A stretch of DNA of 19,358 nucleotides from Patescibacteria group bacterium (GTDB lineage: Bacteria > Patescibacteriota > Minisyncoccia > Phycocordibacterales > PALSA-1337). The stretch is from assembly GCA_030917665.1 (NCBI GenBank), contig JAUPUH010000014.1, forward strand, positions 1 to 19,358, in the 5' to 3' direction. The notes below the pieces were generated by a model, which was not told the origin of the DNA, made no database searches, and saw only the letters and a list, made by a program, of their open reading frames with translations. Positions 7,008 through 14,774 of this stretch are shown piece after piece (within the stretch, counting starts at the first letter, position 1; each line of letters starts with the position of its first letter). Both the position numbers and the translations under genes were made by a program.

Positions 7008-7821
7008 GAAAGCGTAACAGCTCACTCATCGAGAGATTCTGCGCCGCAGATAATCGGGGTTAAACATGATACCGAAACTGAGGATTGTATTTTATTTCGA
7101 TAAGATACAGTGGTAGGAGAGTATTCTGATCTGCGTTGAAGGCAAAGGCGTGAGCCATGCTGGAGCGTTCAGAAGTAAGAATGTTGGCACAAGTAACCAC
7201 AATGCCGGTGAGAATCCGGCACGCCGAAAGAACAAGGTTTCCTTGGCTATGTAAATCAGCCAAGGGTTAGTCGGGCCTAAGGGGATGGCGAAAGCCGCAC
7301 CCGATGGACACATGGTTAATATTCCATGACTTTTATGTAGAGTGATGAAGGGACGAAGTGCAGTATATGACGCTCGTTATTGGATTTGAGTGCATGCTGT
7401 AGGGGATTGATCCAGGAAAATCCGGGTCATGTCTTTGATGGCAATTCCGAGCAGAGTGCAAATGTGGGGGTTCGCCCTTGCAAATGTCATAAAGCGCGCT
7501 TCCGAGAAAATCTTCTAAACTTATCTATATAGGAACCGTACCGCAAACCGACACAGGTGTTCAGGTCGAGTAGACCAAGGCGAACGAGTGAGAGGTCTCC
7601 AAGGAACTCGGCAAAAAATCAGCCGTAACTTCGGAATAAGGCTTGCCTCTATTTATTTAGAGGCCGCAGCTAAAGTATCTCTGGCAACTGTTTATCAAAA
7701 ACACAGCTCCCTGCGAACTCGTAAGAGGATGTATAGGGGGTGACACTTGACCAATGCCAGAAGGTCAAACATCGACGTTGTGAGAGTCGCAAGATTTTCA
7801 TGGTGATTGATGTAAGCCCTG

Positions 7822-7856
<35 letters not shown>

Positions 7857-8077
7857 TCCCGGCGTATCTTCGGATATGTCGGGACGGACTAGGACTGTTA
7901 TATAGCAAAAGTGGACGTCAAGATAAACTAGATTAAAATATTACATAAACAAGCTACCTGCATTATGAGTAATCATAATGTGGAGTCCATGTGGGCAAAT
8001 AGAGACCAGCACCACACATCCGATCTCCGTAAGGTGAGGATGAAGATAGAGTCCTACTGTGCTTAAAGGAATAGTAG
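7857..8077 (+). other. Intron-like insertion in 23S after U1931 (group I-like)
   Basis: The highly conserved AACGGTCCTAAGGT is broken after its final T (7856 = E. coli U1931) and resumes with AGCGAAATTCC at 8078. The 221-nt insert follows a U and ends in G, as group I introns do. It starts with a 12-bp hairpin with UUCG loop (7857-7884), has a perfect 8-bp hairpin with GTAA loop (7961-7980), another GTAA hairpin near 8019-8041, and AAGATAGAGTCC (8042-8053), which resembles the S strand of P7. A matching R strand is weak (AGAGACC near 8001) and I cannot draw a full core or a clear P1 with the 5' exon. There is no ORF. The boundaries are certain to within a base; the intron class is not. Confidence 0.7.
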
Positions 8078-8740
8078 AGCGAAATTCCTTGTCGGGTAAG
8101 TTCCGACGCGCACGAATAGTGTAATGTCTGGAGAACTGTCTCGGAGACTTGCTCGGTGAAAATACAATATCGGTGAAGATGCCGATTACCTGCAGTTAGA
8201 CGAAAAGACCCTAGAAGCTTTACTGCAACTTGATTTTGACTATATGTTTTTTATGCGTAGCGTAGATGGGAGGATTTGAAGTTTATCTTTCGGGGTAGAT
8301 GGATCCGCAAGTGAAATACCATTCTTAAAAAATATATATTCTAACCTCGACGGCAAAAACGACGAGAGACAGAATCTGGCGGGCAGTTTTAGTGGGGCGC
8401 TATCCTCCTAAAAAGTAACGGAGGAGTTTATTAAGGTCAGCTAGGCGCGAATGGAAACCGTGCCGATAGTGTATAGGCATAAGCTGGCTTGACTGTAAGA
8501 CGTACTTGTCGAACAGATGCGAAAGCAGAACTAAGTGAACCGACCTTACGCATTAGACGCGGGGGAAGATTATCGGATAAAAGCTACTCTAGGGATAACA
8601 GGCTGGTTGCGCCTAAGAGTTCATATCGACGGCGCAGTTCGGCACCTCGATGTCGGCTCAACTTATCCTGGGGCTGGAGAAGGTCCCAAGGGTTTGGCTG
8701 TTCGCCAATTAAAAAGTTACGCGAGCTGGGTTCAGACCGT

Positions 8741-9082
8741 TCAGAAGTTGAACGGTCGCAGACAAACATATATGCGATTTCGACTGTTGAACAGTCTGAA
8801 TCACTTCGAGTTTTTCGTTTAAAATAATTGTGAGCATTCAAGTGCTCATAGATAAAAGATAAGGAAGTAGATCAATCAAACACGGCGGTCGCGCATAGCA
8901 ATATGCGATGATCAAGTTAACTAGTATCGGTGGAGTCCCGTATGCCAAATACAGGATAATACCGAGGGAAGTCGAGAAGTGCTCGGCGCCCGTAGAGACT
9001 AAACGTTAACACTCCAAATTCCACGAAAGTGAAATAGGGAACATGCTATAGTCCATTGCACGGAGTAATTCGTGATAACAAG
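8741..9082 (+). other. Group I intron in 23S after U2593
   Basis: The exon GGGTTCAGACCGT ends at 8740 (E. coli U2593) and CGTGAGACAGG resumes at 9083; the 342-nt insert follows U and ends in G. The exon end GACCGT plus the first three intron bases pair perfectly with TGAACGGTC (8749-8757), forming a P1 of 9 bp. The P7 strands are clear: AGAGACTAAAC (near 8995) with CTATAGTCC (near 9047), pairing GACTA/TAGTC. P3 is TGGAGT (8931) with ACTCCA (9012), and a GAAA-capped P8 hairpin lies between. The splice-site pair is U-A rather than the conserved U-G. No homing endonuclease is encoded. This is the insertion site of the chloroplast intron that carries I-CreI. Confidence 0.85.
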
Positions 9083-9435
9083 CGTGAGACAGGTTGGTCT
9101 CCTATCTACTGCAGGCGTTGATTCTTGAGGGGATTTGACTCTAGTACGAGAGGACCGAGTTGAACTGACCTCTGGTGTGACTGCTGTCCTGCCAAGGGCA
9201 CCGCAGTGTAGCTATGTCGGGACCGGATAACTTCTGAAAGCATCTAAGAAGGAAGCCGACCCCAAGATTAGGAATCGTTTGAGACCCGTAAGAGATGATT
9301 ACGTTGATAGGCTTTAGGTGTACGCACAGCAATGTGTTGAGCCGAGAAGTACTAATCCGTCGATCCTATTAGGAAATTTAAGAACCACAATTACTTGTCT
9401 ATAACAGACAACAATACGTTGGTATTACCTTTGAA

Positions 9436-9578
9436 GTTTGAAAGCTGATACGTGGAAACTGCGTGTAGCTCAGCGGTAGAGCTATTGGCTTGCCATGGCC
9501 AATTTGTCGTAGGTTCGAATCCTGCCACGCAGACCACCCTCAATTTAATTTTTGAGGTCCATGTATAAGCTTTCAAAC
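9436..9578 (+). other. Processing stem around the spacer tRNA
   Basis: GTTTGAAAGCT (9436-9446) and AGCTTTCAAAC (9568-9578) are perfectly complementary over 11 bases and flank the tRNA. Right after the tRNA CCA end there is a small hairpin, CCTCAA (9538-9543) with TTGAGG. Both suit endonucleolytic release of the tRNA from the 23S-tRNA-5S precursor. Only the arms form the feature. Confidence 0.6.
9459..9536 (+). tRNA. tRNA-Gly (anticodon GCC), unusual anticodon arm
   Basis: The acceptor stem CTGCGTG (9459-9465) pairs perfectly with CACGCAG (9526-9532), followed by A73 and an encoded CCA. The D arm is GCTC-AGCGGTA-GAGC and the T arm GTAGG-TTCGAAT-CCTGC, both normal. The anticodon arm, however, is ATTGGC-TTGCCATG-GCCAAT, a 6-bp stem with an 8-nt loop, three bases longer than the standard 17. 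U33 and GCC (9492-9494) followed by A37 place the Gly anticodon; an extra G sits at the 3' side of the loop. The C1-G72 and U2-A71 pairs are also not those typical of bacterial tRNA-Gly. It sits between 23S and 5S rather than in a 16S-23S spacer. Confidence 0.75.
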
Positions 9579-9600
9579 GAAATGAATTGAATTTTTTGTT

Positions 9601-9706
9601 CTGGTGATTTGGCGCTGTGGAAACACCCGTTCCCATTCCGAACACGGAAGTGAAACGCAGTTGCGGCGATGATACTCATATGAAGGGGAAAGTAGCTAGT
9701 CGCCAG
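9601..9706 (+). rRNA. rrf: 5S ribosomal RNA
   Basis: CTGGTGA at the start pairs with TCGCCAG at the end to form helix I. Inside are the conserved ACACCCGTTCCCATTCCGAA and GTGAAACGC stretches. At about 106 nt it is somewhat shorter than the 116-120 nt of model bacteria. The bases outside helix I (TTGAAT ... ATTCAA with further pairs) continue the helix as a processing stem. Confidence 0.93.
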
Positions 9707-9745
9707 TACAAAGCATTCAATTTACTCCAAAAGCTGATTTTAAAG

Positions 9746-9780
9746 CCTCTTTACTCAGATAGTAAGGGGTTATTTCTTGT
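9746..9780 (+). terminator. Terminator of the 23S-tRNA-5S unit
   Basis: CTCTTTACT (9747-9755), loop CAGAT, AGTAAGGGG (9761-9769) with G-U pairs, followed by the T-rich TTATTTCTTG. It is the first terminator-like hairpin after 5S. Confidence 0.65.
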
Positions 9781-9813
9781 GATATATTTATTTCATATCA
9801 TTAACTAAATCTT

Positions 9814-11289
9814 ATGGAACCAACACAAGCTATGCCTGGGGTATTCGCACTTATTAAGCAGTCACTGAGTTTCTATAAGGCGAATTATAAGAAATTTATA
9901 AACATTGGTCTTGTGCTTATAGGTGTCTATGCAGCGATACAAGTAGCTAATATGCTTCTTGTGACAGAAAAACCAGTGGGCGGGCAGATTTTTGTTTCAT
10001 TTTTAGTAATTTTTATTACTTCTATAATCGGGACAGTATTTCAGGTCGTTCAGCAATACGTAATTATAAAAGAAATTACTGAAGTCGACTCAGGACGAAA
10101 CATGTCAGTGAGTGATCTGTACAAATTCGGTTTCGGATTATTTTTCCCAGCTTTATGGATAAGTATTCTTACTGGTCTAATTCTACTCGGCACATCTGTA
10201 TTCCTGTTAATCCCAGCGTTGGTCCTCGGGATATTTTTAACTTTCTCTGGGATGGTTTTGGTTGCTGAAGATAAGAGAGGACTTACTGCACTTTCAACAA
10301 GTTTTTATTATATTAGAAACAACTTTTGGAAGGTGCTCGGCAGATTATTGGCTTTTGCTTTGATCAGCGTCGGTATATTGTTATTACTTTTGGGTGTAGC
10401 ACTCCTCGTTACTTATCTTTCTAACCCAGATTTTTTTAGCCTGCAAACTTTTGAAAAACTAAGCGACAATGCTTATTCAAGTAATATATGGGCGATGCTC
10501 ATTGGTTTTCTCTTCTCAGCTCTTTTTTACTGCGTTTATCTCCCAATAGTCCAATCTTATAATTTCGCTATTTATAAGCACCTTAAGGTTTCAAAACCGG
10601 TTCCGAATCCTGAAGTAGATTTCAAGAAAAGCAGAGGCTGGTTCCTTGGACTTTCAATATTCGGCTTTGTGGTGCCTATTCTTGCAATAATATCAATTTT
10701 GTCTCTGGCGTTTGCTTTTGGAATTAAAGAGGGCTTTACTGATGCGAGAAATACAAATCTAAAAGCACAGGCAGTCACGGAAGATATTAATGCAAGCTTT
10801 GCGACCACATCCACAGTAGAAGCTCTCGTTACAAAAAACCCTTCATTACTTGAAAGTCCTGCGCGAGGAAGTGATTCTGTTGGTTTTGAAATAAATATTC
10901 CAAAAGGATGGACTTTGTATGCTGATCAGGATGATTTGGAACAAGGTTCAATCATAAGCTTTCCTGAGGACCCAAATAATGCAATCATCCAGATCCAGAA
11001 ATTCCCACTTGAACTAGCTTCAGATGCCGTAGCAGCAGATGCATTTCAAGTAATTCTCGCAAGCAATCCGGACCTCAAAAATATTCTCACAAAAAAGGCT
11101 TTTATTGGTACTCAGCCTGCATATGTTATGACGTCTAAAGATGATACAGGCACTGTTGGTTTTGCATTCTATCTGATTGCTCGTGGAAAGGAAACCTTCG
11201 GCATAAGCGTGGGTTGGAACGCGGATTCAATTGTTCCAAACGTTGAATCTCTTCTTAATGAATCGATTTCTACATTCAAGGTTCTTTAA
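9814..11289 (+). CDS. Multi-pass membrane protein with exported C-terminal domain
   Basis: The 491-residue protein has about six to seven hydrophobic segments in its first ~305 residues: about 21-43, 60-85, 109-131, 133-152, 175-203, 226-248 and 274-302. The pattern (polar start, LIKQSLSFYKANYKKF, long helices with few charges) resembles uncharacterised membrane domains common in CPR genomes. After a linker (about 303-345) comes a soluble domain of about 145 residues with GFEINIPKGWTLYADQDD and IQIQKFPLEL, similar in layout to PsbP-like/DUF1795-type folds. I cannot assign a function. It is followed 24 bp later by an anchored Cys-motif protein and rodA, which suggests an envelope role by position only. 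No Shine-Dalgarno sequence is seen. Confidence 0.65.
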   Translation: MEPTQAMPGVFALIKQSLSFYKANYKKFINIGLVLIGVYAAIQVANMLLVTEKPVGGQIFVSFLVIFITSIIGTVFQVVQQYVIIKEITEVDSGRNMSVSDLYKFGFGLFFPALWISILTGLILLGTSVFLLIPALVLGIFLTFSGMVLVAEDKRGLTALSTSFYYIRNNFWKVLGRLLAFALISVGILLLLLGVALLVTYLSNPDFFSLQTFEKLSDNAYSSNIWAMLIGFLFSALFYCVYLPIVQSYNFAIYKHLKVSKPVPNPEVDFKKSRGWFLGLSIFGFVVPILAIISILSLAFAFGIKEGFTDARNTNLKAQAVTEDINASFATTSTVEALVTKNPSLLESPARGSDSVGFEINIPKGWTLYADQDDLEQGSIISFPEDPNNAIIQIQKFPLELASDAVAADAFQVILASNPDLKNILTKKAFIGTQPAYVMTSKDDTGTVGFAFYLIARGKETFGISVGWNADSIVPNVESLLNESISTFKVL

Positions 11290-11297
11290 GTTGGCTT

Positions 11298-11313
11298 GTG
11301 ATATAATTCCCTT
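11298..11313 (+). promoter_or_regulatory. Extended -10 promoter, leaderless start
   Basis: TGA plus a perfect TATAAT (11302-11307) and six bases before the ATG at 11314, which would itself be the transcription start. The promoter suggests that the next gene and rodA can be expressed separately from the upstream gene. Confidence 0.65.
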
Positions 11314-12096
11314 ATGGCATCTTGGTCCTCCCGCAGAAAATTAGGCTACGCACTTATAGTTATTATCGCACTTGTGATTTTTATCATTGTGCCGGCATTT
11401 CTTCTATTTTATAAGGCGCCAACATGTTTCGATGGAAAGATGAATGGAAATGAGACTGGTTACGATTGCGGGGGTTCATGTGCCCGCCTGTGTCAGGATT
11501 CATTCAAGCCTGCATATTCAAAATGGGGAGGAGCGAAGTTTGAAAAGCTAGCGAGTGGACTCTATAATGTTGCTGCATATATTGTTAATCCAAATATTGA
11601 GGGAGCAGCTATCGGTGTGCCATACAAGATTTCTCTCTACGATGATCGAGGTATTCTCATAACCGAACGAGAGGGTAGGGTCACTTTGTATCCTCACCGA
11701 GATTCATTGGTGTTTCAAACAGCTGTTGATGTAGACAAGCGCATACCCGCAAAGGCTACATTTGAATTTACCTCAGCACCAAACTGGTTTAAGTCTCTCG
11801 ACTATCTTGGAGGACTTGCTGTTGTTGACAAGAAGTATCAGGAAGATGACATGAGCTCCTCTCTCGAAGTTACTATTGAGAATAGGTCACTCCTACAGTA
11901 TAACGACGTGCAAGTTTCTGTGGTACTTTATGATATCGATGGGAACGCTATTGGATTCTCTCAGACTTTGATCGATTCTATTGCTCCAAAAAATGGAAGG
12001 GAAATCGCCCCATATACGTGGCCGACAAGCAGGAATGGTCGAGTGACCTCACAGGATGTCATTATGAGTATTGTCCCGAACCCCGTTCGTAATTAA
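11314..12096 (+). CDS. Membrane-anchored protein with DCGG cysteine motif
   Basis: The 260-residue protein starts with a basic N-terminus and one hydrophobic segment (about 12-33, YALIVIIALVIFIIVPAFLL), consistent with an N-terminal anchor and an exported body. Just after the membrane comes PTCFDGKMNGNETGYDCGG and then SCARLC, a small motif of four cysteines (C38, C52, C56, C60) of the C-x-D-G-x-x-N-G-x-E-(T)-D-C-G-G type seen in many surface proteins, which may form disulfides or bind metal. The rest (about 75-260) is beta-rich with two related halves (YNVAAYIVNPN ... and SLEVTIENRS), like tandem immunoglobulin-fold domains. Function is unknown. Only six bases separate it from rodA, so both are likely on one transcript and it may act in cell-wall synthesis. 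Confidence 0.65.
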   Translation: MASWSSRRKLGYALIVIIALVIFIIVPAFLLFYKAPTCFDGKMNGNETGYDCGGSCARLCQDSFKPAYSKWGGAKFEKLASGLYNVAAYIVNPNIEGAAIGVPYKISLYDDRGILITEREGRVTLYPHRDSLVFQTAVDVDKRIPAKATFEFTSAPNWFKSLDYLGGLAVVDKKYQEDDMSSSLEVTIENRSLLQYNDVQVSVVLYDIDGNAIGFSQTLIDSIAPKNGREIAPYTWPTSRNGRVTSQDVIMSIVPNPVRN

Positions 12097-12102
12097 CGCC
12101 GT

Positions 12103-13266
12103 ATGAAAAATATCCTGTCCACTCTATTCGGCAGCTACTCTATCAAGAGTGCCGATGAAAATAACGGCATCGATTGGATACTTTTTCTTGCTACTCTACC
12201 TTTGCTTGGGGCGGGGCTTGTGACTATGAATTCGTTTACGGGTGACACGGGGTTTTTTTCACGACAGCTTATCTGGATTGCAGTTTGTCTCATCGTTTTC
12301 TTTTCTTTGAGCTTTGTTGATTTTAGATTCCTACGAAAGACATGGGTTTCCGTAACGCTTTTCGCAGGCTCTTGTGCACTGCTTTTATCTCTCTATGCGG
12401 TCGGAAAGGTTGCTAAGGGAGCTTTGTCCTGGTTTGACTTCGGATTCTTTTCATTTCAGCCATCTGATCTCATTAAGCTTGTCATAATCATAATTCTTGC
12501 AAAATACTTCTCGCGCAGACATATCGAGATCGCCAATATTAGGCATATCTTGATATCAGGCTTCTATGCATTTATTATTTTTGCACTCGTGCTTATTCAG
12601 CCAGACTTCGGATCTGCTATCATTATTTTTCTTATCTGGCTTGGAATGGTTCTCGTCTCTGGACTCTCCAAGAAACATCTTGCAGGAATGGCTCTTGTCG
12701 GAATCATAGCTTTTATAGGGTTATGGAATTTCGGCTTCCAGGACTATCAGAAGAATCGAATCAAGACATTCGTAAATCCGTTAGCGGATATTCATGGTAC
12801 TGGCTACAATGCGTATCAATCGACGATTGCGGTCGGCTCAGGACAATTGTGGGGTAAGGGAGTTGGTTATGGCACGCAATCCCGTCTCAAATTTCTACCT
12901 GAATACCAGACCGACTTCATTTTCTCTGCTTTCGCTGAGGAATGGGGCTTTTTTGGAGTCATTATACTTTTCTTCCTTTTTGGCGTTGTGGTCTGGCGTA
13001 TTATAAAAAACAGCTTGCGAGGCGCGACGAATTTTGAAATATTATTTGGGTCGGGTCTGGCAATTCTTATAATTGTTCACTTTATAATCAATGTCGGCAT
13101 GAATATACAACTCCTACCCGTTACAGGAACAACATTGCCATTCTTGAGTTATGGGGGAACGCATTTACTGACAGAATTCGCGGGGCTTGGGATATTGATG
13201 GGTATGCGCAGATATAGAAGAGTTGCACATAAGGACAGCTCAAAGAATGAATTTATTGGTTCGTAG
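12103..13266 (+). CDS. rodA: RodA, SEDS-family peptidoglycan glycosyltransferase
   Basis: RodA polymerises lipid II into glycan strands during elongation, working with a class B penicillin-binding protein. The 387-residue length and about ten membrane segments fit the family. Recognisable motifs are FQPSDLIKL, QPDFGSA, RIKTFVNP, LPEYQTDFIFSAFAEEWG and LPFLSYGGT. D271 in the TDF motif corresponds to the catalytic Asp of E. coli RodA (D262). I call RodA rather than FtsW from its overall look and neighbours; the two are close and FtsW cannot be fully excluded. It starts six bases after the Cys-motif protein, with no Shine-Dalgarno sequence, and its last 14 bases overlap the 3' end of the convergent glycosyltransferase gene. 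Confidence 0.9.
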   Translation: MKNILSTLFGSYSIKSADENNGIDWILFLATLPLLGAGLVTMNSFTGDTGFFSRQLIWIAVCLIVFFSLSFVDFRFLRKTWVSVTLFAGSCALLLSLYAVGKVAKGALSWFDFGFFSFQPSDLIKLVIIIILAKYFSRRHIEIANIRHILISGFYAFIIFALVLIQPDFGSAIIIFLIWLGMVLVSGLSKKHLAGMALVGIIAFIGLWNFGFQDYQKNRIKTFVNPLADIHGTGYNAYQSTIAVGSGQLWGKGVGYGTQSRLKFLPEYQTDFIFSAFAEEWGFFGVIILFFLFGVVVWRIIKNSLRGATNFEILFGSGLAILIIVHFIINVGMNIQLLPVTGTTLPFLSYGGTHLLTEFAGLGILMGMRRYRRVAHKDSSKNEFIGS

Positions 13267-14398
13267 CAGAATATATCTTTGAGGTTTCACTCACCATATT
13301 TTCCAAAGAGAACTGCTCGGTTATTTTCTTTTGGAGAGCTATGCCGTAAGCCTTTTGTGTCTTTTTGTGAGACATATAGAACTCAAGGGCGTGTTGTATT
13401 TCTTTTGGTTTTGATGATTGGATAAGTATTCCAGAATCCATATCGTCAATTATTTCAGGAATGCCTCCCACAGCTGTCGCTATGACGGGGAGACCTGCAA
13501 GTCCGGCTTCAAGGAGTACATAGGGTAGTCCTTCTGAAAGAGAGGGCATGAGGAAGATGTCAAAGGCTTTGAAATAGTGAAAGGCGGTTGGTACTTTTCC
13601 AAGAAGCATCACTGAATCTTTCAATCCGAGATTTTCAATATCTTTTTCAATATTTTCTCGGTATTCTCCTTCACCGATAATTGCATAGATTACTTTTTTA
13701 CTTGGATGTATGTTTTTTAAATTTTCCACAAAACCCTGCAGTCCACGTAATGCATAGGAGTAACCTTTGACATGATGGAGCTCGCCAACACTTCCAATGA
13801 GCAGGCTATCCTTAGGAAGTTTTTCTTTTATGAGTTCGGTTCGCGCATTTGCCTTTGAAAATAGTGCCTCAGTTTTGATGCCATTATGGATGACATGAAC
13901 TTTGTTTGATATGAAAGGCCAGTTTTTCATTTGTAATAGTAATGCCTCTGATACTGAAATGGTTGTATGAGAGAGGATTATTGTAATCCAGTGGAGAAAT
14001 TTTATGAGCGCCTTTGAAAAAATATTTCTATTTTCATTGAATGCCCATCCATGTGCAGTGAACACGATTTTTTTGATTCCAGCACACCTTCCTGCAAGAG
14101 CACCGAGACCGCCGATCTTCGAGCTATTGATGTGTAGTACATCAGGCTTTTTTTCCCAAAGTAGTGACCACAAGCTGAAAAAAGCTTTTATGTCTTGCCA
14201 AGGATTAACATCACGACCGATAGCGAGAGAGCCGTCGGCTTTTATTCCAGCCGATACGAGCTTTTCTATGAGTACGCCATTTCCGCCAGCCATAACCTCT
14301 ATTTCATAGACATCTTTTGGTAAATTTACTGCCAAATCATAGACATAACGCTGTGCGCCGCCCCAATTTGACTTCGTGATCAGTATAAGCACTTTCAT
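13253..14398 (-). CDS. GT4-family glycosyltransferase
   Basis: The 381-residue protein has the two-Rossmann (GT-B) layout of family 4 glycosyltransferases. The N-terminal acceptor domain begins MKVLILITKSNWGGAQRYVY, with the GG loop; the C-terminal nucleotide-sugar domain has GSVGELHHVKG, IIGEGE and SLSEGLPYVLLEAG, the EX7E signature (E289 and E297), followed by AVGGIPEII. Such retaining enzymes transfer sugars to lipid-linked or surface polysaccharides; donor and acceptor cannot be told. It is divergent from the polyprenyl sugar transferase (46 bp apart), which supports a joint role in surface glycan assembly. It ends in an overlap with rodA. Confidence 0.9.
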   Translation of the reverse strand: MKVLILITKSNWGGAQRYVYDLAVNLPKDVYEIEVMAGGNGVLIEKLVSAGIKADGSLAIGRDVNPWQDIKAFFSLWSLLWEKKPDVLHINSSKIGGLGALAGRCAGIKKIVFTAHGWAFNENRNIFSKALIKFLHWITIILSHTTISVSEALLLQMKNWPFISNKVHVIHNGIKTEALFSKANARTELIKEKLPKDSLLIGSVGELHHVKGYSYALRGLQGFVENLKNIHPSKKVIYAIIGEGEYRENIEKDIENLGLKDSVMLLGKVPTAFHYFKAFDIFLMPSLSEGLPYVLLEAGLAGLPVIATAVGGIPEIIDDMDSGILIQSSKPKEIQHALEFYMSHKKTQKAYGIALQKKITEQFSLENMVSETSKIYSATNQ

Positions 14399-14444
14399 CC
14401 TATCAGAGTACCATTTTTACCTTATTTTGTGTATGATATCGGCT
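14399..14444. promoter_or_regulatory. Divergent promoter region
   Basis: The 46-bp gap serves both genes. On the + strand TATGAT (14432-14437) lies seven bases before the ATG at 14445. On the - strand TGG plus TACTCT lies six bases before the ATG at 14398. Both would give leaderless transcripts, and the two promoters are close enough to interfere with each other. Confidence 0.5.
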
Positions 14445-14762
14445 ATGAACGTCATACACAGGAAAGACCATATTATGCTGTTTTTGGGCGATATTTGCAT
14501 ACTTCTCGTGTCGCTTGTACTTACCCTTGTTATAAGATACGGGAAGTTTCCGTCTATGGAATCGCTCGAACTTCATCTTGCGCCGTTCTCGATACTATTC
14601 GTCGCTTTCATTCTTATTTATTTTATTGCCGGACTTTATGAAAAGCCGACAAGCTTGTTCAAAGGAAAGCTGCCGATAACACTTCTCAATGTTCAACTCG
14701 TAAATACTATTGTTGGTATTTCTTTCTTCTACTTCATCCCTTACTTTTCAATCGCCCCATAG
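14445..14762 (+). pseudogene. N-terminal fragment of polyprenyl sugar transferase (amber-split)
   Basis: From the ATG at 14445, which is placed by its -10 box, 105 codons run to a TAG at 14760-14762. The fragment has three to four hydrophobic segments (MLFLGDICILLVSLVLTLVI; LAPFSILFVAFILIYFIAGL; NTIVGISFFYFIPYF), the N-terminal membrane domain of WbaP/EpsE-type initiating sugar transferases, including the GLYEKP loop typical of the family. Reading through the TAG continues in the same frame directly into the rest of that family (14763-15791). Homologues commonly have a PKT-like sequence here, so AAG to TAG by one base change is a simple explanation. An earlier ATG at 14376 would overlap the divergent gene and is less likely. 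Confidence 0.7.
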
Positions 14763-14774
14763 ACGGTCCTTTTC

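Noticed and set aside
7886..7890. GGACT as the P7 R strand for the U1931 insertion
   Set aside because: It pairs with AGTCC near 8049, but it lies so close to the 5' end that no room is left for P3-P6, so a standard group I order is impossible.
8489..8841. Open frames on both strands inside 23S, partly in the U2593 insertion
   Set aside because: They lie on conserved rRNA and have no homing-endonuclease motif (no LAGLIDADG, HNH or GIY-YIG); they are chance frames.
9617..9808. 63-codon frame over 5S
   Set aside because: It covers the 5S gene and its terminator and resembles no protein.
14760..14762. TAG recoded as a sense codon throughout the genome
   Set aside because: TAG is the natural stop of rplJ, rodA, the 48-aa gene and the TM-helix gene.
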